From the NCBI GenBank assembly GCA_964490275.1, contig CAZBBL010000095.1:1-7871 (forward strand): 7,871 nt of DNA, written 5' to 3'. Numbering within the stretch: position 1 is the first letter of the stretch; each line of letters opens with the position of its first letter. Below, piece by piece: positions 1 to 6,297 of this stretch. The translations under genes and the position numbers were made by a program. Under the pieces are notes generated by a model. It saw only the letters and a program-made list of their open reading frames with translations, was not told the origin of the DNA and searched no databases. This stretch comes from JAGBWK01 sp964490275. Its GTDB lineage: Bacteria > Bacteroidota > Bacteroidia > Bacteroidales > Muribaculaceae.

Positions 1-703
1 GGTCAAATTCGCTGTTCATATCGAAGTCGGTATCAAGCAGATAGAGCTTCATACGACCTACGTTAACTTTCCAGATGTGAGAGTAGATAATACGGCCGGG
101 ATAAGGCACTTCCAAGATTACGGGTTGACCATTTTCGTCGAGCACTTGCTCGATAGGAAGTTGGTTGAAGTTTTGTGATTCGTAGTTAGCGATTTGTTGA
201 CCGTCTACCGAAAGGCTTTGTGTGAAATAGCCATAGCGATAGAGGAAGCCGACTGCTGTCATGTTGATGCAGCTGTCAGAAGCTTCTTTGATATAGTCGC
301 CGGCAAGCACACCAAGACCGCCGGAATAAATCTTCAATGCGCTGCACAAGCCATATTCCATCGAGAAGTATGCGATAGAAGGCACATCTTTGCGCATCGG
401 TTTCTTCATATACTCTTTGTAGAGCTCATTTACTTTTTCAACGCGAGCCATCATAGTCTCGTCGTTGAGAATCTCGTTGAGACGATCTGACGAAAGTCCG
501 TGGAGAACCATTACGGGGTTTTCGCCGGTTGCACGCCAAATCTCAGGGCTGAGATCGTGGAAAAGAGTTTTAGCCTCGCTTGTCCATGACCACCAAAGGT
601 TTTTGGCAATCTTTTCGAGGGGTTTCAACTTGGTAGGTAAGTCTGACTTTACAGTGATGTCGCGCCATGCGGGGGCATTTGTGTTGCTTACTTGAAGTTT
701 CAT
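1..703 (-). CDS. glgP: Alpha-glucan (glycogen) phosphorylase, GT35, DUF3417-type; 5' part only (runs off left edge)
   Basis: Translating the minus strand from the ATG at 701-703 gives 234 uninterrupted codons to the window edge. Residues 1 to about 105 match the N-terminal DUF3417 domain of the short-form alpha-glucan phosphorylases, including NLWWSW at 35-40. The GT35 catalytic part then begins with AYFSMEYGL (111-119) and the glucan-loop motif YSGGLGVLAGD (126-136); RMKLYLLDTD (217-226) is also typical. The enzyme uses inorganic phosphate to release glucose-1-phosphate from the non-reducing ends of glycogen in the cytoplasm, with pyridoxal phosphate as cofactor. The PLP lysine lies in the missing C-terminal part; family members are usually about 850 aa. 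The gene lies 55 bp downstream of the glycogen synthase on the same strand, with no promoter consensus or terminator hairpin between them, so cotranscription is likely. The visible part has no frameshift. The family call is very safe; the exact glucan preference (glycogen or maltodextrin) is not determined. Confidence 0.95.
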   Translation of the reverse strand, partial: MKLQVSNTNAPAWRDITVKSDLPTKLKPLEKIAKNLWWSWTSEAKTLFHDLSPEIWRATGENPVMVLHGLSSDRLNEILNDETMMARVEKVNELYKEYMKKPMRKDVPSIAYFSMEYGLCSALKIYSGGLGVLAGDYIKEASDSCINMTAVGFLYRYGYFTQSLSVDGQQIANYESQNFNQLPIEQVLDENGQPVILEVPYPGRIIYSHIWKVNVGRMKLYLLDTDFDMNSEFD

Positions 704-758
704 ACTATAATTGTTTGGTTAAGATATTTATTTAAATTGCATCAGGCAGCTTTAGCTG
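704..758 (-). other. Intergenic spacer in the glycogen operon
   Basis: This 55-bp AT-rich gap separates the synthase stop from the phosphorylase ATG. It contains no TAnnTTTG promoter motif and no T-tract terminator. A 12-bp near-palindrome, CAGCTTTAGCTG at 747-758, abuts the synthase stop codon, but its 2-base centre makes a stable RNA hairpin unlikely. The upstream stretch of the phosphorylase is A/T-rich without a Shine-Dalgarno sequence, as is common in this phylum. Confidence 0.6.
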
Positions 759-2408
759 TCAAATATTGTGTTGGTGTGTTTCTGAAGCGATAGTAAAGGC
801 CTCGAGATAATACTCGATAAAACTGCTCCATGCAGCAGCGTCGGCTGTAGCGTGGGCAGCGGCAGATATTTCTTCGCGTTGAGCCTCTGAGGCGTTGATA
901 AGCGCCATTAGGGACTCGGCGATTGATTGAGTTACTTGGTGATAGTTTGAGTCGTTGCGAGCTATGACGTTGACTCCGCTCTTGGCAAAGTCGTTCTCAG
1001 ACGATGCCAATATCCATTGTCCAAAGCCCGATAATGAAGTCGTTACGGTAGGTACGCCAAACGCTACGCTCTCAAGGGGTGTATAGCCCCACGGCTCATA
1101 GTATGACGGGAACACCGTCGCGTCCATGCCGATAAGTATATCGTAGTATGGGGTATTAAATATGCCGTCGTTACCGTTGAGATAACAAGGTACATAAATT
1201 AATGTGATATTCTCTTCGGCGAGGTTTTGAAAATTAAGTCCGTGAATACGGTTCAACACGGCGTCGTTCCAAGGCTCGTTGAGATTGTGAGAAACGACAG
1301 GGTCGTCAAGACGAACCGAACGTTTTTTGTCAATCGCATTGCGTAAATCCTCACGCGGAGAATTTACCCATGCCGGGACAAGGATATAAGCCAAGATGTT
1401 GCGATGCAAGTCGCGGCTACGCAAGGTGTTGATAGAGTCTAAGAATACGTCGAGACCCTTGTTGCGATATTCGCAACGGCCCGAAGTTGCGACGATAAAT
1501 GTATCATCGTCAAATCTTTTTCCGGTCAGAGCCGAAGCCGTATTCAGAAGAGTCTTGCGTGCTTTTTTGCGAGTCGACGCAAAACGCGTCTTCGATGGCA
1601 CAAAGTTTTGCTCAAAACCATTGGGCGTTACTACCGCAGGCTTGATGTCGAGCAGTTGCTCACATTCGATAGCTGTAATGTCGCTGACGGTTGTGAAGCA
1701 ATCGGCTGCGTGAGCGGCGGCTTTCTCCAACGAATGTTTGGCTTCCATGTTGAGCTCTTGTGCCATTTGGTCGCCGTTATATCCTTTGAGGTAGTCGTAA
1801 AGAGGCTTGTTGTTGCCGCAGATGCTGCGGCCTATGCTCGTCGCGTGAGTCGTGAAGATTGTTGCAACGGTCGGTAACTTCCATTTTATGTAAAGAAGTC
1901 CCATGCCTGTTGTCCATTCATCAAAGTGGGCGATGATTTTTTTATTGGCTGTTCCGATATGGTTACAAATACTTTCTATAACGATGGCAGCAGCGTGTGA
2001 AAATGCGCATGCTTCGCCATAATCGCCATAGGCATGTATCGAATCGACGCCATATAGCTCCCACATTTTTCCGAAAAGCTCGTCGTTGTAGGCATACATC
2101 GTGTTGAAACCTACCAAAATGGCAATTGGCTTGCCCGGTACGTCCCATCGGCCAACGCGAGCAGTGATGCCCATAGGCAACACCACGCTCTCGCGCCACG
2201 ACTGTAGCAACGATGCGTCTTCAATAAAGCTTGGAGATGGATTTTCCGCGGTCCATACATCCGGACCAACGAAAATAGTTTTGTCTTTGTAAAGTTTCTG
2301 TAGTGTTTTGGCTTTTGTAGAGAGGACGGTGTAGATTCCACCTATTTTGTTGCAAACCTCCCAACTCGTTTCAAAAAGCAGATTTAGCTTTACCTTTTCA
2401 ATATTCAT
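759..2408 (-). CDS. Glycogen synthase, GT3 family (eukaryotic GYS type)
   Basis: This 549-aa protein transfers glucose from a nucleotide sugar to the non-reducing end of glycogen in the cytoplasm. It belongs to GT3, the animal/fungal glycogen synthase family, and not to the GT5 GlgA type common in other bacteria. The evidence is FETSWEVCNKIGGIYTV (12-28), the HFDEW block (161-165), THATSIGR (187-194), PNG (262-264), GRCEYRNKG (310-318) and the C-terminal FPSYYEPWGYTPLE (433-446), which holds the paired catalytic glutamates E438 and E446 of the E-x7-E motif. Eukaryotic enzymes are about 700 aa and carry regulatory phosphorylation tails; this one ends soon after the catalytic fold, as bacterial GT3 members do. 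The start at 2408 sits about 30 bases after the predicted transcription start, and no earlier start is possible on that transcript. The phosphorylase gene follows, so synthesis and breakdown are encoded together. Donor sugar (UDP- or ADP-glucose) cannot be read from the sequence. Confidence 0.96.
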   Translation of the reverse strand: MNIEKVKLNLLFETSWEVCNKIGGIYTVLSTKAKTLQKLYKDKTIFVGPDVWTAENPSPSFIEDASLLQSWRESVVLPMGITARVGRWDVPGKPIAILVGFNTMYAYNDELFGKMWELYGVDSIHAYGDYGEACAFSHAAAIVIESICNHIGTANKKIIAHFDEWTTGMGLLYIKWKLPTVATIFTTHATSIGRSICGNNKPLYDYLKGYNGDQMAQELNMEAKHSLEKAAAHAADCFTTVSDITAIECEQLLDIKPAVVTPNGFEQNFVPSKTRFASTRKKARKTLLNTASALTGKRFDDDTFIVATSGRCEYRNKGLDVFLDSINTLRSRDLHRNILAYILVPAWVNSPREDLRNAIDKKRSVRLDDPVVSHNLNEPWNDAVLNRIHGLNFQNLAEENITLIYVPCYLNGNDGIFNTPYYDILIGMDATVFPSYYEPWGYTPLESVAFGVPTVTTSLSGFGQWILASSENDFAKSGVNVIARNDSNYHQVTQSIAESLMALINASEAQREEISAAAHATADAAAWSSFIEYYLEAFTIASETHQHNI

Positions 2409-2421
2409 ACTTAATAATAAG

Positions 2422-2441
2422 ACGGTCTATTTTTTGACCAT
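2422..2441 (-). promoter_or_regulatory. Small inverted repeat at the start of the glycogen operon leader
   Basis: On the minus strand GGTC, an 8-base A-rich loop and GACC form a hairpin that a G-U and an A-U pair extend to 6 bp. It overlaps the predicted transcription start and the beginning of the 5' leader. It could be an operator half-site pair or a weak leader hairpin, or it may be chance in AT-rich DNA. Confidence 0.3.
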
Positions 2442-2442
2442 G

Positions 2443-2474
2443 CAAAGATAAGCAATAATTTTTTAATCACCAAA
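2443..2474 (-). promoter_or_regulatory. Promoter of the glycogen synthase-phosphorylase operon (Bacteroidetes type)
   Basis: Read on the minus strand, the -33 element TTTG (2471-2474) and the -7 element TATCTTTG (2443-2450) are separated by 20 bases. This fits the Bacteroides primary-sigma consensus TTTG-N19/20-TAnnTTTG. Transcription would start a few bases downstream, near 2437, leaving a leader of about 30 nt before the synthase ATG at 2408. Confidence 0.85.
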
Positions 2475-2544
2475 GCAACTTTTTATATAAGCTTTCGAAA
2501 TGTAGATATTTTATAATGAAATAATTGCTCCACTATCTGTTTTT
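2451..2544. promoter_or_regulatory. Divergent control region between the two alpha-glucan transcription units
   Basis: This AT-rich stretch lies between the two divergent promoters and overlaps the upstream part of the leftward one. It contains an imperfect inverted pair, AGCAATAATT at 2451-2460 and AATAATTGCT at 2520-2529 (9 of 10 positions complementary). The first arm lies in the spacer of the leftward promoter; the second lies 15 bp upstream of the rightward -33 box. An 8-bp palindrome TTTCGAAA sits at 2493-2500. Either could bind a regulator, but neither matches an operator I can name. Confidence 0.35.
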
Positions 2545-2575
2545 TTTGTCAATTCATCAAATTTTTATACCTTTG
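2545..2575 (+). promoter_or_regulatory. Promoter of the secreted small protein-pullulanase unit (Bacteroidetes type)
   Basis: TTTG at 2545-2548 and TACCTTTG at 2568-2575 are separated by exactly 19 bases, a perfect match to the Bacteroides -33/-7 consensus. Transcription should start near 2580-2583. The -7 element includes the GTG at 2575 that opens the longest reading frame of the downstream gene, so that GTG cannot be the translation start from this promoter. No second consensus promoter is visible before the pullulanase. Confidence 0.88.
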
Positions 2576-2604
2576 TGCTTACCTATGGTTCATGCATTAT
2601 GGCT

Positions 2605-2922
2605 ATGAAGAAAAGTCTCTACATTTCCCTGATTTTGGCTGCTTCAGCACCGACTTGGATGTCGATGCAAGCCCAGGCTCCTTCGGCCGAGCAAATCGAG
2701 TCGCAGCTTGTCGATGTTGCAACCCCATCGGTTAGAGCTATCGACGGAGTCCTTGAGCTTTATTGCGGTCATCAGCAAAATGTCACATTCAAAATCTTTT
2801 CTATCACCGGCCAGCTGATCAAATCTGTGACAGTCGCTTCAGGTTCGGCGCGTATCGAGCTTCCCAAAGGTTTTTATATCGTCAAATGTGATAAATGGAC
2901 TCGTCGAGTGATGCTCCGATAA
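2605..2922 (+). CDS. Small secreted protein with T9SS type A-like C-terminal sorting domain
   Basis: This 105-aa protein has no enzymatic motif. Residues 1-25 form a signal peptide: MKK, a hydrophobic core (LYISLILAASAP) and a QAQA end suited to signal peptidase I. After a linker of roughly 20 aa, about residues 43-105 resemble the Por-secretion (T9SS type A) C-terminal beta-sandwich, with FKIFSITGQLIKSV (62-75) and LPKGFYIVK (86-94) followed by a basic end, RRVMLR. Such domains normally sit at the C-terminus of large cargo proteins; here almost nothing precedes it. The frame is open from a GTG at 2575, but that codon belongs to the promoter, so the start is ATG 2599 (MAMKK) or, preferred here, ATG 2605 (MKK). 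The pullulanase follows after 57 bp on the same strand with no terminator between, so they are probably cotranscribed. The function is unknown; a surface-attached helper of the pullulanase is speculation. The domain call rests on pattern memory and is moderately sure. Confidence 0.75.
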   Translation: MKKSLYISLILAASAPTWMSMQAQAPSAEQIESQLVDVATPSVRAIDGVLELYCGHQQNVTFKIFSITGQLIKSVTVASGSARIELPKGFYIVKCDKWTRRVMLR

Positions 2923-2979
2923 TGCTCCTCCGACGGCTAATTCATGAGTAAACACTAAATTTTCCCCCTTTATAAAAAT

Positions 2980-4998
2980 ATGAACTTAAATCTGACGAAG
3001 ATGTGCACCGGTGTAATGGCCGCAAGTGCCTTTCTCTTCGGTGGCCAAAATTTATGTGCCGCCTCTGTTGATGATGTCTTTGCCTCCTACCCTACTTATG
3101 CCGGTCAAGACCTCGAACTATCGATCAACGACGACTCTGTCGCTTTCGCCCTGTGGTCGCCTAACGCCGAGGGTGTGATTGTTAAAATCTACCCTACCGA
3201 CCGCAACTCTGAAGTTTCCGAAATTATTTTCTTGACTAAAGACCAAAACGGTGTTTGGCGAGGCACTACCAACAAATCAAACATTGGTAAATTTTATACC
3301 TTTACGGTTAAATACGATGGCAAGTTGCTCGCCGAAACTCCGGGCGTGTGGGCAAAAGCAGTTGGCACAAACGGGCTGCGCGCTGCTATCATCGACGCTG
3401 CTGCCGTTAAGCCCCAAGGTTGGGATGCCGACCACGGCCCCGTAATCGACCATATTACCGATGCCGTTATCTACGAAATGCACCATCGCGATTTCTCAAT
3501 CGACCCAACTTCAGGTATCGTTCACAAAGGCAAATTCCTCGCCCTCACTGAGCAAGGCACTACTAATCCCACCGGCGAAGCCACCGGCATCGACCACCTT
3601 AAAGAGCTTGGCGTGACGCATGTGCATATTCTCCCCTCCTACGATTACAATTCGGTCGACGAAGCCAACCTTCAGCTCAACCAATACAATTGGGGCTATG
3701 ACCCATTCAACTACAATGCGCCCGAAGGTAGCTACTCTACCGACCCTGCCAACCCCGCAACTCGCATTCTTGAGATGAAGCAGATGGTAAAATCTCTTCA
3801 TGATGCAGGTATCGGTGTCGTAATGGACGTCGTCTACAACCATACAGCCAACAACGACGATTCAAACTTCTCACTTACTGCTCCCGGATATTATTATCGC
3901 CACCGCCCCGACGGCTCTTATAGTGATGCCTCAGGTTGTGGCAACGAAACCGCTTCCGACCATCAACAAATGCGCAACTTCATTGTCAACTCAGTGAAAT
4001 ATTGGGCTAAAGAATACCATATTGATGGTTTCCGCTTCGACCTCATGGCAATCCACGACATCGAAACCATGAATCAGGTTGTCGCTGCTTTAAAAGAAAT
4101 CAATCCCTCTATCTTTGTCTATGGCGAGGGATGGACCGCGGGCGATTCTCCCCTGCCCGTTGAACAGCGTGCTCTCAAAGAAAACGTGGCCAAAATGCAA
4201 GGTATCGCAGTATTCTCCGATGACATCCGCGACGCTATCAAAGGCCATTATAGCAATGCCGCCGACCGTGGCTTTGCTACCGGAAAACCGGGTAACGAAG
4301 AAACCGTAAAAATTGGTATCGTAGCCGCTACAGCTCACCCCCAAGTCGATTATTCTAAAGGCAACAATTCAAAATTCGCCTATGCTTCGGCCCCCACTCA
4401 GATTATCAATTATGTGTCGTGCCACGACGATTTGACGCTTACCGACAAGCTCGCTAAATCAATGACCGATTCCGACGAAGCAACTCGTCAACGTGCCGCT
4501 CGATTGGCTCAAACTATCGTGTTTACTTCTCAGGGCACTCCATTTATGTTCGCAGGTGAGGAAGTGTTCCGCGACAAACATGGCGTTCACAATTCTTATA
4601 AATCGCCCGACTCTATCAACGCTATCAATTGGCAACTCAAACACGACAATGCTGAGCAGTTCAACTACTACAAAGAATTGATTCGCCTTCGTCGCACTCA
4701 CCCTGCGTTCCGCATGACTACTGCAGAAGAAATTGCCAAAAATATTGTATTTGACAAAATAAAAACTCCCAACCTTATCAGCTACTCAATTAAAAATAAT
4801 GCCAACGGTGACCAATGGAAAGAAATTAAATTGATTTTCAACGGTTCTGACCAAGAGCAGACTGTCAAAGTGGCTAAAGGCAATTGGATTGTTATCGCTC
4901 AAGACGGCAAAATTAACGCCGACGGCTTGTCAACGACTAATGGTGGCAAACTCTCTGTTGCTCCTTGCTCGGCTCTTATCCTTGCTAAAGAGAAGTAA
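2980..4998 (+). CDS. pulA: Exported type I pullulanase (GH13 alpha-glucan debranching enzyme)
   Basis: This 672-aa enzyme hydrolyses alpha-1,6 branch points in pullulan, amylopectin or glycogen fragments. Residues 1 to about 28 are a signal peptide (LTK, hydrophobic core, LCAAS). The cysteine at 26 is preceded by QNL and does not form a lipobox, so a soluble periplasmic or secreted protein is more likely than a lipoprotein. An N-terminal CBM48-like beta-sandwich (about 45-125, with AFALWSPNAEGVIVKIY) precedes the GH13 barrel. The type I pullulanase signature YNWGYDP is at 236-242. Conserved regions are DVVYNHT (283-289), GFRFD with nucleophile D354, GEGW with acid/base E383, and SCHDD with transition-state aspartate D483. 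A C-terminal beta domain ends at EK without a T9SS tail. The ATG at 2980 is kept because the next Met (residue 8) would remove the basic n-region. The divergent glycogen operon suggests a shared alpha-glucan programme, but the signal peptide places this enzyme outside the cytoplasm. Subtype and location are inferred. Confidence 0.93.
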   Translation: MNLNLTKMCTGVMAASAFLFGGQNLCAASVDDVFASYPTYAGQDLELSINDDSVAFALWSPNAEGVIVKIYPTDRNSEVSEIIFLTKDQNGVWRGTTNKSNIGKFYTFTVKYDGKLLAETPGVWAKAVGTNGLRAAIIDAAAVKPQGWDADHGPVIDHITDAVIYEMHHRDFSIDPTSGIVHKGKFLALTEQGTTNPTGEATGIDHLKELGVTHVHILPSYDYNSVDEANLQLNQYNWGYDPFNYNAPEGSYSTDPANPATRILEMKQMVKSLHDAGIGVVMDVVYNHTANNDDSNFSLTAPGYYYRHRPDGSYSDASGCGNETASDHQQMRNFIVNSVKYWAKEYHIDGFRFDLMAIHDIETMNQVVAALKEINPSIFVYGEGWTAGDSPLPVEQRALKENVAKMQGIAVFSDDIRDAIKGHYSNAADRGFATGKPGNEETVKIGIVAATAHPQVDYSKGNNSKFAYASAPTQIINYVSCHDDLTLTDKLAKSMTDSDEATRQRAARLAQTIVFTSQGTPFMFAGEEVFRDKHGVHNSYKSPDSINAINWQLKHDNAEQFNYYKELIRLRRTHPAFRMTTAEEIAKNIVFDKIKTPNLISYSIKNNANGDQWKEIKLIFNGSDQEQTVKVAKGNWIVIAQDGKINADGLSTTNGGKLSVAPCSALILAKEK

Positions 4999-5012
4999 TT
5001 ATAACTTTATCT

Positions 5013-5069
5013 TAAACACAAAAGAGGCTGCGCCATATTTGATTTATGACACAGCCTTTTTTGTGTTTA
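5013..5069. terminator. Bidirectional intrinsic terminator between convergent genes
   Basis: Positions 5013-5037 pair with 5045-5069 around a 7-base loop, giving a 25-bp stem with only three non-Watson-Crick positions. The plus transcript has one G-U wobble and two C-A mismatches, then a run of U at 5057-5062 within the right arm. In the minus transcript the two C-A positions become G-U wobbles and the remaining one becomes a C-A mismatch; that strand also has a U-rich right arm. It lies 14 bp after the pullulanase stop and 7 bp after the Gate-protein stop, so it serves both units. Confidence 0.93.
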
Positions 5070-5076
5070 TATGTGT

Positions 5077-6276
5077 TTAGAACAATAATGTGTAGAGCGT
5101 AAATACCCAATGGGCTACGATGGCAGCGCAAATACCACCGATAGTGTGAGATATGATAGCCTTTGATGTCAATTCACGATATCCCATCGAGTCGAGCATC
5201 GCAGTGTGTGTACTCAGATATCCGCTCCAGCACATACCGATGGCGGTAAAAACGGCGATAGCATTGCCGTCGACCCATCCTTGCTCGATAAAGTTGGGAA
5301 CGAGACCGAGAGCTGCACCTACAGCACCGAGAGCTGTAATTGGGAATGCAATCAAGTGTGGGTCTTGGAACCCGAAGAGCCAATCAAAAACGCCGTCAAT
5401 TTTGCCTGCAAGAGTCGGCAGCAATTCAACTCCTTCGTAGGCCGAGCCGGTATATCCTGTCGGAGATGCTCCAAACGTTAGTATCATCACCATTGTTGAT
5501 ATAATCAATACGCCCGGAATGATAGCAATACCAACGCTTACACCCGATTTACCACCGTCGAGCAGCGAATTGAGAATGCGCAGAAACAGCGACTTCTCTT
5601 CAGGTTTTAGCTCATCATCTTCCTCGAAGTTGCCGTCGACAGCATTTTCTTCTTTATATCTTGGATAGGCTTTCACTACAAAGTGTTGCATCAAACGAGT
5701 CGACACGATACATCCGCAGAATGCTCCGAAAAAGCCAATCAATGGCGCTGCAAAAAAGCCTTGCCCTACCATGAATACAATCACGAGCAATCCCATACCA
5801 AAGGCTGTTCCGAAGTTGGTAAGCGATATGTATTGATATTTCTTGAAGTAACTGCAAAAGCGTTTATCGTGCGATAAAGCGATGATGGCCGGGTTGTCAG
5901 ATAAAAATGTCATGACGCCGCCAAGCGATGCCACGCCCGGCAGATTAAATAGCGGTTTCATTAGCGGTCGCAACAATGTTTCCAACAGTTTTACTACGCC
6001 AAATTCAACAAATAGTTTGCCGATAGCGCCGGTAAGTACACATATCGCCATCAGATAAAACACCGTGTTAAGGAGCAAATCGTGGCCGGTTTTCATCACT
6101 GTGTTGAGCATATTGGTCAGCCCCATTACATGGCCAAGATATGCAAATAGCGCAATCACGATTACCAAGCATGGTATGCCCGATGGTATCGCATTCCAAC
6201 AGATTTTCATCACCTTGCCAACCGGGCTGAATACTTTTTTCAACCGACTCCAAACCGGCTTAAATACATTTTTCAT
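5077..6276 (-). CDS. Polytopic inner-membrane protein with nucleoside-recognition/Gate domains, putative transporter
   Basis: This 399-aa integral membrane protein resembles the nucleoside recognition/Gate family (PF07670; YjiH- and SpmA/SpmB-like proteins). A basic, amphipathic N-terminus (KNVFKPVWSRLKKVFSP) precedes about eight hydrophobic segments, near 31-50, 68-90, 113-134, 157-176, 177-195, 246-268, 306-328 and 338-356, with a final one at 374-397. The two halves are separated by an acidic hydrophilic loop (about 207-228, EENAVDGNFEEDDELKPEE). Conserved-looking features are LSDNPA (125-130) in the first half and a Gly/Ser/Thr-rich stretch, GMCWSGYLSTHTAML (347-361), in the second. The family is thought to move nucleosides or other small solutes, but the substrate is often unproven and none can be assigned here. 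The gene begins 21 bp after the porin gene on the same strand and has no promoter of its own, so the two form an operon. Membrane topology is inferred by eye; the family call is fairly sure. Confidence 0.8.
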   Translation of the reverse strand: MKNVFKPVWSRLKKVFSPVGKVMKICWNAIPSGIPCLVIVIALFAYLGHVMGLTNMLNTVMKTGHDLLLNTVFYLMAICVLTGAIGKLFVEFGVVKLLETLLRPLMKPLFNLPGVASLGGVMTFLSDNPAIIALSHDKRFCSYFKKYQYISLTNFGTAFGMGLLVIVFMVGQGFFAAPLIGFFGAFCGCIVSTRLMQHFVVKAYPRYKEENAVDGNFEEDDELKPEEKSLFLRILNSLLDGGKSGVSVGIAIIPGVLIISTMVMILTFGASPTGYTGSAYEGVELLPTLAGKIDGVFDWLFGFQDPHLIAFPITALGAVGAALGLVPNFIEQGWVDGNAIAVFTAIGMCWSGYLSTHTAMLDSMGYRELTSKAIISHTIGGICAAIVAHWVFTLYTLLF

Positions 6277-6297
6277 ATTAGATAGGTATAGATGGTA

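Noticed and set aside
194..695. Two plus-strand open frames (98 and 76 codons)
   Set aside because: They lie wholly antisense to the phosphorylase, whose family motifs are unmistakable in the minus frame.
747..758. CAGCTTTAGCTG near-palindrome after the synthase stop as a terminator
   Set aside because: The 2-base centre is too short for a loop, the stem is only 5 bp, and no U-tract follows on the minus transcript.
3001..3003. Alternative pullulanase start at the second ATG
   Set aside because: It would remove the lysine-containing n-region of the signal peptide (only uncharged residues would precede the hydrophobic core).
3511..3843. 110-codon minus-strand open frame
   Set aside because: It is antisense to the catalytic part of the pullulanase and lacks any recognisable motif or upstream promoter.
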